From positions 1 to 39,082 of the forward strand of contig JADFQA010000032.1 of NCBI GenBank assembly GCA_022562055.1: a DNA stretch of 39,082 nt. The letters are read 5' to 3'. This stretch comes from Acidobacteriota bacterium. GTDB taxonomy: Bacteria; Actinomycetota; Acidimicrobiia; Spongiisociales; UBA5794. Positions 32,135 to 39,082 of this stretch are shown one piece after another (positions within the stretch are counted from its first letter, which is position 1; every line of letters begins with the position of its first letter). Made by a program: the position numbers and the translations under genes. The notes under the pieces are model-generated. The model made no database searches. It worked only from the letters and a program-made list of their open reading frames with translations, and was not told where the DNA came from.

Positions 32135-32819
32135 AGTGTGGGGGGTAGAAGGAATTGGCGAGGTTCGTGCCGGCGACGATGTTGCTCAAACCATTGCCGA
32201 CGCGATCGCGAAGCACAAAGATGGGTTGGCCAACGGCGACGTTGTTGTGGTGACTCACAAGATCATTTCCAAAGCGGAGGGTCGCATCCGGCCCGCGGCG
32301 AACGAGGAAGAATATCGACAAGCAGTCGAGGACGAAGCGGCTGAGATCATTCGTAGACGCGGACCACTTGTTATTGCCCAAACCCGCCACGGCTTCATTT
32401 GTGCAAACGCAGGCGTAGACCGTTCCAACGTAGAAGGTGACAATGTCGTGCTTCTTCCCGAACGTCCCGATCGGTCGGCTCACCAAATTCGGATGCGGCT
32501 CAAAGAGGTGTTCGGTCGAGATGTCGGCGTCGTCGTGAGTGACACGTTTGGGCGACCATGGCGTCGGGGACTCACCGATGTCGCGATCGGGTGTTCCGGG
32601 GTCGTCTCAATTGTTGACCTCAAGGGGACGCTCGACATGCAGGGACGAGTCCTCGAGGTTTCTGAGATCGCGGTTATCGACGAGATCGCCGCGGCTGCAG
32701 ATCTGGTCATGGGCAAGGCGAGCGGCGTTCCCGTCGCAGTGATCCGCGGACTTAGTGTCGCGGGCAATGGTCGCGCCGCAGACCTGGTCCGTCCCGCCAA
32801 CGAAGACATGTTCCGCTGA
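32124..32819 (+). CDS. cofE: Coenzyme F420-0:L-glutamate ligase, stand-alone
   Basis: The 231-residue GTP-dependent ligase adds glutamates to F420-0. Motifs of the family are THKIISKAEGRI, ARHGFICANAGVDRSN-like (TRHGFICANAGVDRSN) and VVSDTFGRPWRRGLTDVAIG. ATG at 32124 was chosen because of a GAGGA four bases upstream and homology from MRIEVWGVEG. Mycobacterial FbiB is about twice as long because of a fused nitroreductase-like domain that reduces dehydro-F420. That domain is absent here. The gene overlaps cofD by 11 bp and is 3 bp from the DNA glycosylase gene. Confidence 0.92.
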   Translation: MRIEVWGVEGIGEVRAGDDVAQTIADAIAKHKDGLANGDVVVVTHKIISKAEGRIRPAANEEEYRQAVEDEAAEIIRRRGPLVIAQTRHGFICANAGVDRSNVEGDNVVLLPERPDRSAHQIRMRLKEVFGRDVGVVVSDTFGRPWRRGLTDVAIGCSGVVSIVDLKGTLDMQGRVLEVSEIAVIDEIAAAADLVMGKASGVPVAVIRGLSVAGNGRAADLVRPANEDMFR

Positions 32820-32822
32820 AAC

Positions 32823-33698
32823 ATGCCTGAAATCGAAGCGTACCTCCACGCCTTGGCGTCGAGAATCATTGGAGCAACGTTGAACGAAGTTCGAGTTGCG
32901 TCGTTTTCGCTTCTCAAAACATACGACCCACCGACGTCCGCGGTTCACGGCGCAGAGATCTCAAAACTCTCGCGCATCGGTAAACGGATCGTTATCGAGA
33001 CCGACCGATCCATCGACCTCGTGATCCATTTGATGGTTGCGGGCAGATTGCAATGGAACGACACACCGAAGCCCGTCCCCAAGAGGCGTGGGCTTGCGGC
33101 GTTCGACTTCTCCACCGGATCTTTGCTGCTCACCGAAGCGGGCACCAAACACAGAGCACGGCTCCACATCGTGAGTCACGACATGCTCGATGAGCTCGAT
33201 CCCGGCGGACTCGAGATCGCCGAATCGACCGCCGACGAGTTCGCGACGGCGCTGCTTAGCGAGCGTCATACGCTCAAGAGAGCGCTCGCCGATGCTCGGT
33301 ACATTTCAGGGATCGGTGGTGCCTTTGCCGACGAGATTCTGTTTCACGCCAAACTTTCGCCGCTTCAGATGAACACGAATCTCGACAAGGACGAGCTGTC
33401 GCGCCTCCACATCGCTGCGGTGACGACACTCGACACTTGGACCCAGATCCGAATCGAGGAAACCGGCGCAGATTTTCCCACCAAAGTCACTGCGTTTCAC
33501 GACGGAATGTCGGTGCACGGCAAGTTTGGCGAACCATGCACCGTCTGCCACACACCCATCCAGCGGATTTCTTATGCTTCGCGTGAAACGAACTACTGTC
33601 CATTGTGTCAAACGGGTGGTACGGTCCTCGCCGACCGGTCGCTTTCGCGCCGGCTCAAAGACGACTGGCCAAGAAGTGTCGAAGAGTTGGAGGGTTGA
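32823..33698 (+). CDS. Fpg/Nei-family DNA glycosylase
   Basis: This 291-residue base-excision repair enzyme begins MPEIEAYLHAL, giving the Pro2/Glu3 pair used for catalysis after Met removal. A beta-hairpin Lys lies in KLSRIGKRIVIE. The helix-two-turn-helix reads ISGIGGAFADEILFHAKLSP, and the zinc finger uses Cys239, Cys242, Cys259 and Cys262 (CTVC...CPLC). The lineage-typical MPELPE start is altered to MPEIEA, so it is a divergent member and the substrate (8-oxoguanine or oxidised pyrimidine) cannot be assigned. It is translated directly behind cofE. A link between repair and F420 metabolism is not established. Confidence 0.85.
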   Translation: MPEIEAYLHALASRIIGATLNEVRVASFSLLKTYDPPTSAVHGAEISKLSRIGKRIVIETDRSIDLVIHLMVAGRLQWNDTPKPVPKRRGLAAFDFSTGSLLLTEAGTKHRARLHIVSHDMLDELDPGGLEIAESTADEFATALLSERHTLKRALADARYISGIGGAFADEILFHAKLSPLQMNTNLDKDELSRLHIAAVTTLDTWTQIRIEETGADFPTKVTAFHDGMSVHGKFGEPCTVCHTPIQRISYASRETNYCPLCQTGGTVLADRSLSRRLKDDWPRSVEELEG

Positions 33699-33825
33699 CG
33701 CGGGCGCGGAGCGCGGAGTCGATTCGAAAGTAACTAAACACTTGTGGTCGGTCCACCGAAGTAGAACTAGGAAACAAACACCGCGTGTCTTTCGGCACAC
33801 TCGGCGGACAAGGAAAGATCAACGA

Positions 33826-35169
33826 ATGCAGGACCGGCTGAAAATCGCGGTTGTAGGCAGCGGCTACGTGGGTACCGTCGTGTCAGCGTGTTTCTCGAAA
33901 ATCGGCCATGAAGTTGTGGGGATCGAGATCAACCCGGAGAAACTCACCCAGCTACAGGCTGGCATTCCACCATTTTGGGAAGGTGGACTCGACGAGTTGC
34001 TCTCCGAGCAGGTCACGTCGGGGAATCTGAGATTCACCGACAACATGGGGGAGGCGTTGAGCGGGGTCGACGTGATTTTTCTTTGCGTTGGCACACCGTC
34101 GGGCTCCGACGGCCACCCCGACATGTCTTACGTAGTCGAAGCCGCACGTGCTATCGGCCAGGAAATCAAGGGCCACAACGTGATTGTGACGAAGTCGACC
34201 GTACCGATCGGATCGGGCATGTGGCTCGACGCCACCATCGACGATGCGCTCGCCGACGCTGCGTCGGATGCGACGTTCTCCGTGGTATCAAACCCAGAGT
34301 TTCTGCGAGAGGGAACAGCTATCCATGACTTCCTCCACCCCGACCGGATCGTGCTTGGCTCACAAGACCAGGCCGCAATCGATCTTGTGCACAAGGCGTA
34401 CCAACCGATCCTCGATCAGAGTTTCGAGGGAGGCCTGTCCGACGTTCACCCCGCCATGGTGCACACCGGACTCGTCACGGCAGAGACGGTCAAGTACGCC
34501 GCCAACGCTTTCCTCGCCACCAAGATTTCGTTCATAAACGAGATTGCCCAAATCGCAGAGCGCGTCGGCGCCGACGTTTCCGATGTGGCCAAGGCGATCG
34601 GACTCGACTCAAGAATTGGCGGCAGCTTTCTCAACGCTGGCATCGGGTGGGGCGGTTCATGCTTTGGGAAGGATCTCGACGCTCTAGCGGCGATCGCGCG
34701 CGACTATGGCCTTCACCCAAGAATTCTCGATGCTGTACGGGACGTAAACGCCGCACAACGCCGCAGCGTCGTGGAAAAGCTCCAATCTCGACTCAAGACG
34801 CTGCGCGGTAGACGAATCACGCTTCTCGGACTGTCGTTCAAACCAGGCACGGACGACCTCAGAGACGCTCCCGCAATCGACATCGCTGCGCGACTCGTTC
34901 AGCTAGGCGCCAAGGTCACCGCATACGACCCAGCCGTGAAGGCGATGGACGAAGTCCCCGAGGTGCTCATAAAAGATGACGTATACTCCGCCGCGGATCG
35001 GGCAGACGCGATCGTACTTGTCACCGAGTGGCCCGAGTTCAGGGAGATTGACTGGTCGCGGGTGCAGAGCGTCATGCGTGGCAGCTTCGTCCTGGATGGA
35101 CGCAATTCGCTTGATTCGGTCGCGCTCATAGCGGCGGGCCTTGACTATGCGTCAATCGGTGGCGGCTGA
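33826..35169 (+). CDS. ugd: UDP-glucose 6-dehydrogenase
   Basis: The 447-residue enzyme oxidises UDP-glucose twice to UDP-glucuronate with NAD. The Rossmann motif is VVGSGYVG (10-16). Active-site regions include NPEFLREGTAIHDF, KYAANAFLATKISFINEI (Lys223, Asn227) and GWGGSCFGKD, with the catalytic Cys at 279. ATG at 33826 follows AAGGAAAG and was chosen over a 100-codon in-frame upstream extension that overlaps the glycosylase gene. The 127-bp gap upstream contains no clear promoter. It opens the exopolysaccharide locus by supplying an acidic sugar precursor. UDP-N-acetylmannosamine dehydrogenase is an alternative, but the sequence fits Ugd better. Confidence 0.93.
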   Translation: MQDRLKIAVVGSGYVGTVVSACFSKIGHEVVGIEINPEKLTQLQAGIPPFWEGGLDELLSEQVTSGNLRFTDNMGEALSGVDVIFLCVGTPSGSDGHPDMSYVVEAARAIGQEIKGHNVIVTKSTVPIGSGMWLDATIDDALADAASDATFSVVSNPEFLREGTAIHDFLHPDRIVLGSQDQAAIDLVHKAYQPILDQSFEGGLSDVHPAMVHTGLVTAETVKYAANAFLATKISFINEIAQIAERVGADVSDVAKAIGLDSRIGGSFLNAGIGWGGSCFGKDLDALAAIARDYGLHPRILDAVRDVNAAQRRSVVEKLQSRLKTLRGRRITLLGLSFKPGTDDLRDAPAIDIAARLVQLGAKVTAYDPAVKAMDEVPEVLIKDDVYSAADRADAIVLVTEWPEFREIDWSRVQSVMRGSFVLDGRNSLDSVALIAAGLDYASIGGG

Positions 35170-35252
35170 TCGGCCCCCGTCAGTAACTCTATGAAACCAA
35201 TATCGGGCGGCTTAGCGCTCCCGGCCTCGCACCGTGGAGAGCAGCTGAAGCT

Positions 35253-35942
35253 CTAGAAACCGGTCCGCTTTCCCATTGCGGCGGGAACGGTGCGCCACAG
35301 AATCTGGAGATCCGTAAGCAACGAGATGCGTTCCAAGTACTCAATGTCCATATCCGTGGCCTCGTGCAATGGTATTTCGCCACGCTCAGAGACCTGCCAC
35401 AGGCCGGTAATGCCGGGCTTTACGACGTGACGTTGATGCTGCCAGGGCTCGTAATTGGCGACAATACTGATCAGTTCAGGCCTCGGCCCAACGAGACTCA
35501 TGCTGCCGAAAAGAACGTTCCAGAACTGCGGCAACTCGTCGATGCTGTATTTGCGCAAGAATTTCCCGAACGAAGTGACGCGCGGATCGTTCTCTGACTT
35601 GTGAGTGAGCCGTCGGTCTGGACCCACATAAGAGACTGGAGTTGAACGCCTATCCGCGTTCATGGTCCGCAGCTTGAACACTTTGAACGACTTGCCATCC
35701 TTCCCGACCCGGTCTTGCACAAACAAGGGGCCGCTTCCCATTGTGAGCCGGATCGCTACGAGCATCGGAATGACAACCGGAATCGTCACGATGCTAAGAA
35801 CCAGTCCACCAACGCGGTCGAGTATCGGCTTGACAAACCGAACATAGCGAGGTGACGCTACACGCGCAGTGACCACCTCTACGGTTGCAGATGGTATTTC
35901 GCCTACCGCGACCAATCGATCGCCGAGTTCCCCTGACAACAT
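35253..35942 (-). CDS. Polyprenyl-phosphate phosphoglycosyltransferase (bacterial sugar transferase)
   Basis: This 229-residue monotopic enzyme starts exopolysaccharide repeat synthesis by moving a phosphosugar from a UDP-sugar to undecaprenyl phosphate. A membrane-associated helix lies near residues 40-65 (PILDRVGGLVLSIVTIPVVIPML). Catalytic features are FVQDRVGKDG, FKVFKLRTM, YSIDELPQFWNVLFGSMSLVGPRPE and KPGITGLWQVSERG. I prefer ATG at 35942, which has an AGGGG seven bases upstream. The frame stays open to 36092 with TTG at 36041 as an alternative start, and the translated extension looks partly protein-like, so a longer N-terminus is possible. It diverges from the GT4 gene and has a candidate promoter with a palindrome. 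The 83 bp between its stop and ugd hold no strong terminator. Confidence 0.85.
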   Translation of the reverse strand: MLSGELGDRLVAVGEIPSATVEVVTARVASPRYVRFVKPILDRVGGLVLSIVTIPVVIPMLVAIRLTMGSGPLFVQDRVGKDGKSFKVFKLRTMNADRRSTPVSYVGPDRRLTHKSENDPRVTSFGKFLRKYSIDELPQFWNVLFGSMSLVGPRPELISIVANYEPWQHQRHVVKPGITGLWQVSERGEIPLHEATDMDIEYLERISLLTDLQILWRTVPAAMGKRTGF

Positions 35943-36074
35943 GCCAACCCCTAACCTAAGCCCAAAATAGCCAATCGAGACCGGTTCCCCGGAAACAATC
36001 CCTTCCTTATCCCTACGATTACTCCCAAGCCGAGAAAGCAACCACGCAGCGTAGTACCACTGCGACCACCTTAT

Positions 36075-36093
36075 GTAGTATTGCGAATACTAC
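36075..36093. promoter_or_regulatory. 19-bp palindrome GTAGTATT-GCG-AATACTAC, candidate operator
   Basis: Two perfect 8-bp half-sites are separated by GCG in the AT-richer divergent region between the phosphoglycosyltransferase and GT4 genes. The right half covers the -10 box of the candidate minus-strand promoter, so a bound protein would repress it. No other exact copy was noticed in the window. Confidence 0.5.
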
Positions 36094-36116
36094 GAGGAGT
36101 CTTAGTGTTTCGTCAA
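36087..36116 (-). promoter_or_regulatory. Candidate promoter of the phosphoglycosyltransferase gene
   Basis: On the minus strand TTGACG (36116-36111) and TAGTAT (36092-36087) are 18 bp apart. TTGACG differs from consensus at one position, TAGTAT at two. Transcription would start near 36080, giving a leader of about 138 nt if translation begins at 35942. Confidence 0.45.
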
Positions 36117-36199
36117 TGGGACCAGCGCCTCATTTTTTGGCGCACAAAGTGACTACCCGCAGCATCACCATACCTATAACACATCGTAAAGAAGAGTCA

Positions 36200-37351
36200 A
36201 TGAAAGTCCTTCAGATACATACGAAATACCGGCAAAGCGGTGGCGAGGACACCGTCGTGCAAGCCGAGGCAGCGTTGCTGCGCGACGCCGGTCATACGGT
36301 CACGCTGTTCGAGGCCCAAAATCACAGTGGGCGTGCAGCAGTGGTCCAGTTGGGCGCCGCGGTATGGAATCCCCGCTCAGCAAAGAGACTGGCAGAACAC
36401 ATCGCGTCCGACCGACCCGACGTTGCACACATCCACAACACATGGTTTGCAATGTCGCCGTCGGTTGTCCGCGTGCTACACAAAGCCAACGTGCCTACTG
36501 TCATGACTCTGCACAACTACCGTCTCACATGCTCAAACGCACTTCTTCTTCGCGACGGGAAGCCATGCGAGAAATGTGTGGAGGGGTCGGCGCTTCAGGC
36601 CGTTCGATACGGCTGCTATCGGTCGCGGCCAGAGTCGATGATCGCAGCGATCACTATCGGCGTGCACCGACAACGGGGTACATGGGAGGACAACATTGAC
36701 GTGTTCCTTGCGCTCACCGACTTCATGAAGGCCATCATTGTCCGCTCCGGAATCGCCGCAGAAAAGATCGTCGTCAAACCGAACTCCGCGCCTGACCCAG
36801 GACGACGCCCGGAGGCGGTCGCCAACTCAGACACGGTCGTGTTCGTAGGAAGGCTCTCCCCTGAAAAGGGGATCGACCGGCTGGTGGAGGCTTGGAACGT
36901 ATCGACGCCTCCTGGGCTGCGTTTGAAAGTCGTCGGCGACGGACCACTCCTGCGGGATCTGGAAAAGCAGGCGTCGGCGTCGATCGAGTTTGTTGGCTCG
37001 GTCCCCTCAAGCGAAGTCCAGAAACATCTCCTGTCAGCGCGCGCTCTGGTTTTTCCATCTATTTGGTACGAGGGCTTTGGGTTGACGATCGTCGAGGCGT
37101 TTGCAGCGGGTGTTCCAGTGCTCGCGAACAACCTCGGCGCCATGTCATCACTGGTGAAACCCCTCGGCTCGGACTGGCTGCTTGAGGATCGGCGATCCTG
37201 GCCGAAGGCTCTCGCTGACCTGGCGGATTCCCGACGCATAGCCGCCAGCGGCAGTCTCGCTCGAAAATTGTACGACAAGATGTACACGGGCCATGCGAAC
37301 CTGTTGGCGCTCGAGGCAGCGTACGCCCGGGCTGTGGAAGAAGGCCCGTAA
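36200..37351 (+). CDS. GT4-family glycosyltransferase
   Basis: This 383-residue GT-B enzyme begins MKVLQIHTKYRQSGGEDTVV, with the glycine-rich first-domain motif. VAHIHNTWFAMSP and TLHNYRLTCSNALLLRDGKPCEKC (Cys111, Cys123, Cys126) form the subgroup pattern seen in polysaccharide GT4 enzymes. The donor domain has FVGRLSPEKGIDRLVEAW and PSIWYEGFGLTIVEAFAAGVPVLA, with the Glu291/Glu299 pair. ATG at 36200 has only GAAGAG upstream; the longer in-frame form to 36116 lacks homology. It probably adds a sugar to the lipid-linked repeat started by the phosphoglycosyltransferase. Donor and acceptor are unknown. The plus-strand promoter is unclear, although a TATAAC box lies near 36175. Confidence 0.88.
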   Translation: MKVLQIHTKYRQSGGEDTVVQAEAALLRDAGHTVTLFEAQNHSGRAAVVQLGAAVWNPRSAKRLAEHIASDRPDVAHIHNTWFAMSPSVVRVLHKANVPTVMTLHNYRLTCSNALLLRDGKPCEKCVEGSALQAVRYGCYRSRPESMIAAITIGVHRQRGTWEDNIDVFLALTDFMKAIIVRSGIAAEKIVVKPNSAPDPGRRPEAVANSDTVVFVGRLSPEKGIDRLVEAWNVSTPPGLRLKVVGDGPLLRDLEKQASASIEFVGSVPSSEVQKHLLSARALVFPSIWYEGFGLTIVEAFAAGVPVLANNLGAMSSLVKPLGSDWLLEDRRSWPKALADLADSRRIAASGSLARKLYDKMYTGHANLLALEAAYARAVEEGP

Positions 37352-37416
37352 AACGCCATCAATGCCGCACCGACTTACGACTTCACTCGCAGATCGGTTG
37401 TTCCGTAGGTTTGGTA

Positions 37417-38373
37417 ATGTCCCGTACGACTGATCGAGAAACGATGTCACAAACCGACCCCAACTCAACCGCGGCCCGAATCCGGGTTCTCTACGTTGTG
37501 GGCAGCGGCCGGTCAGGGTCAACGATCATTACAAATATCCTCGACCAATACTCCGGCGTGGTGAGTCCAGGTGAGTTGTACTACCTTTGGGATCGAGGAC
37601 TCATCGCAAACGAGCGATGCGGATGCGGAAAACCGCTGCAATCGTGCGAACTCTGGCATCAGATCATCGAAGAAGCCCTCGGGACTGAAACGGATCCGCT
37701 AACAATGGTGCGGCGTCGAAATATCACTGTGAGGACGCGGCACATCTTCAACGTGCTCTTCGGGCGAAAGTCGCAAGCTCGCCACGAGTTTCTTGATTCC
37801 GTGGCCAGCGTGTACCGCGCGCTCGCGGACCGTACCAACGCCACTCTCATCGTCGACTCCTCCAAGGTTCCGGTCTACGGGCTGGCACTGGCAAAGGATC
37901 CTGCATTCGCTGTCCGTTTCCTCCATCTAGTGCGGGACCCGCGGGCCGTTGCCTATTCTTGGCAACGCCGGAAAGACCGACTTGTCGGAGAGGAGCCCGC
38001 CTTTATCACCCAGCACTCGCCGTACAAGAGTGCGATGATGTGGTTCGGATGGAACGGTATCGCCCAGCTCCTTTGGGGACGCTCGGACAAATATCTCCGA
38101 GTGCGTTACGAGGACTTCACCGAATCGCCTAGGGAGACGATCTCGCTCATACTCAGGCACGCCGGCATCGACGAGACCGGCCCGTCGGCGTTCACCGACG
38201 CAACAACGGTGCGGCTCGAACCATCGCATACAGTCTCGGGGAACCCGTCTCGCTTCGCAACCGGTAGCATTTCGATTCGTCGTGACGATGAGTGGACGGT
38301 CAAGCTTGCGTGGAAGAGCCGAGTCATTACCGTGGCGTTGACTTGGCCGCTGCTGCTCTGGTACAGGTACTGA
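37417..38373 (+). CDS. PAPS-dependent sulfotransferase
   Basis: The 318-residue protein has the 5'-phosphosulfate loop VVGSGRSGSTIITNIL (29-36 core). A 3'-phosphate-binding region follows: FLHLVRDPRAVAYSWQRR. CGCGKPLQSC...W, a Cys-rich insert in bacterial members, lies in between. A late helix, VITVALTWPLLLWYRY, could be peripheral membrane. It would transfer sulfate from PAPS to a hydroxyl, most likely on the exopolysaccharide or its lipid-linked precursor, given its neighbours GT4 and polymerase. ATG at 37417 was chosen (TTG at 37411 and ATG at 37444 are alternatives); the upstream TAGGTTTGG is a modest ribosome binding site. The next gene starts 7 bp downstream. Confidence 0.85.
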   Translation: MSRTTDRETMSQTDPNSTAARIRVLYVVGSGRSGSTIITNILDQYSGVVSPGELYYLWDRGLIANERCGCGKPLQSCELWHQIIEEALGTETDPLTMVRRRNITVRTRHIFNVLFGRKSQARHEFLDSVASVYRALADRTNATLIVDSSKVPVYGLALAKDPAFAVRFLHLVRDPRAVAYSWQRRKDRLVGEEPAFITQHSPYKSAMMWFGWNGIAQLLWGRSDKYLRVRYEDFTESPRETISLILRHAGIDETGPSAFTDATTVRLEPSHTVSGNPSRFATGSISIRRDDEWTVKLAWKSRVITVALTWPLLLWYRY

Positions 38374-38380
38374 GCCGACA

Positions 38381-39082
38381 GTGACGCTACAAAAGCTGCA
38401 ACGACGGACGGTCACGACACAGCCGGTCGGCGGGACTCGATTTGCATCGTTGCTGATGTTCGCGATTCTCGGCTACATGTTTTTTGATCGCGCGTTTGCA
38501 TGGATTATTCATGTTCCGGGCATTCCGGTTTTCTTGGGGGAGGTGGTGCTGGTTCTTGGGGTCGTTGAACTCGTTCGCGGTCGACCTGCGTTTAGATTCC
38601 TCGTTGCGCGAACCGCCACCGCGAAGTGGGTAGCTGCGTTTTTGATCATGGGTTTCCTGCGGCTCGCCGCGGATTTCGGGACCTACGGGATTGATGCGAT
38701 TCGAGATTCTGCAATCTTCTACTACAGCGCGCTCGCTCTGATCGTCGCGACTTACGTGATGGTTAGGCCTGAAGAGATCCAACGAGCGATGCTCCGGTAT
38801 GGCCGTGCGATTCCGTGGTTCGTTGTGTGGGCGCCGATTGCGGTTTTCGTAGGACGCACCTTCGTGGCGCAGGCTCCGCTAATTCCCGGATCGCTGACTT
38901 CGGTCGTGTCGTTCAAGGGAGGTAACTATGCCGTGTGGCTATCGTTAGCAGTGGCATATCTTTGGCTGGTCGAAAAGCCGTCTACCGCGCAAGCCGCCCG
39001 ACGGCGCTCGTACCTGACCGCGGCGGCGATAGGCGGGATCTTCGTAGCGGGCACCCAAAACAGAGGCGGATTCCTGGTCGGC
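38381..39082 (+). CDS. O-antigen ligase/polymerase-like membrane protein, N-terminal part
   Basis: The first 234 codons are in the window and the gene runs off the right edge. Translation from GTG 38381 (MTLQKLQRRTV) gives several membrane helices: FASLLMFAILGYMFF, VVLVLGVVELV, SALALIVATYVM, WFVVWAPIAVFVG and VWLSLAVAYLWLV. The visible part ends GTQNRGGFLVG, which resembles the motif after a late helix in Wzy/O-antigen ligase proteins. It lies 7 bp after the sulfotransferase stop. It is the likely polymerase or ligase of the locus. The start has no strong ribosome binding site and the rest of the protein cannot be judged. Confidence 0.8.
   Translation, partial: MTLQKLQRRTVTTQPVGGTRFASLLMFAILGYMFFDRAFAWIIHVPGIPVFLGEVVLVLGVVELVRGRPAFRFLVARTATAKWVAAFLIMGFLRLAADFGTYGIDAIRDSAIFYYSALALIVATYVMVRPEEIQRAMLRYGRAIPWFVVWAPIAVFVGRTFVAQAPLIPGSLTSVVSFKGGNYAVWLSLAVAYLWLVEKPSTAQAARRRSYLTAAAIGGIFVAGTQNRGGFLVG

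Noticed and set aside
33526-33825. 100-codon N-terminal extension of UDP-glucose dehydrogenase
   Set aside because: It overlaps the DNA glycosylase gene, lacks homology, and the Rossmann fold starts cleanly at the internal ATG.
35170-35252. Terminator between ugd and the phosphoglycosyltransferase gene
   Set aside because: Only a 5-bp stem near 35230-35250 could be drawn, too weak to call.
38387-38782. 131-residue minus-strand frame at the right end
   Set aside because: The plus strand here encodes a continuous multi-helix protein from GTG 38381 to the edge; the minus frame is its complement.
1-39082. tRNA genes, CRISPR arrays, insertion sequences or prophage
   Set aside because: I looked in all intergenic gaps for T-arm signatures, regular repeats and transposase motifs and saw none apart from the tmRNA T-arm.

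Overview
The window looks like chromosomal DNA from an actinobacterium of the class Acidimicrobiia or a close relative. Four things point there. The gene order prfB-ftsE-ftsX-(M23 peptidase)-smpB and the secA/hpf/comF neighbourhood match those known from Actinobacteria such as Mycobacterium. Coenzyme F420 genes (cofD, cofE) are present. A DUF3499 / manB / Trm112-like neighbourhood is also actinobacterial. A secreted protein carries SLH-like repeats of the kind common in Acidimicrobiia. Assignment below class is not possible from the sequence alone. No insertion sequence, prophage, CRISPR array or tRNA was recognised.

Region by region. 1-2420 (minus): reductive pyrimidine catabolism, with dihydropyrimidinase (cut by the window edge), a class III aminotransferase and beta-ureidopropionase, preceded by a promoter with an adjacent palindrome. 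2690-5188 (plus): a secreted lyase-like / SLH-like / beta-helix protein. 5266-5619 (minus): tmRNA, which was found by structure because it has no ORF. It is followed upstream by smpB, an EnvC-like M23 protein, ftsX, ftsE, prfB (with a +1 programmed frameshift) and secA. 13315-17821 (minus): a tight operon hpf > NarL-type regulator > HEAT-repeat protein > HD-GYP protein, inserted between secA and comF. 18776-20653 (plus): a divergent FtsH-like protease. 20725-22261 (minus): phosphomannomutase and a 58-residue Trm112-like protein. 22340-23056 (plus): a DPM1-like glycosyltransferase.

23078-31170 (minus) is a run of eight co-directional genes that looks like an envelope-glycan assembly locus. It holds a large GT2-like membrane protein, a DUF5719-like secreted protein, a membrane thioredoxin-like protein, DUF3499, a Cys-rich small protein, a zinc-ribbon protein, a GT-C-like membrane protein and GtrA. 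Head-to-head with it, 31181-33698 (plus) encodes cofD, cofE and an Fpg/Nei-like DNA glycosylase. 33826-39082 is an exopolysaccharide locus: UDP-glucose dehydrogenase, phosphoglycosyltransferase (divergent), GT4, sulfotransferase and the start of an O-antigen-ligase/polymerase-like membrane protein.

The most unusual features are four. First, the hibernation-factor/regulator/HEAT/HD-GYP operon, whose last two proteins appear to share an N-terminal module. Second, the FtsH-like protein with an altered Walker B motif, two AAA insertions and almost no extracytoplasmic domain. Third, the eight-gene envelope operon. Fourth, a 19-bp palindrome over the phosphoglycosyltransferase promoter. All functional assignments come from reading motifs by eye; no database search was run.
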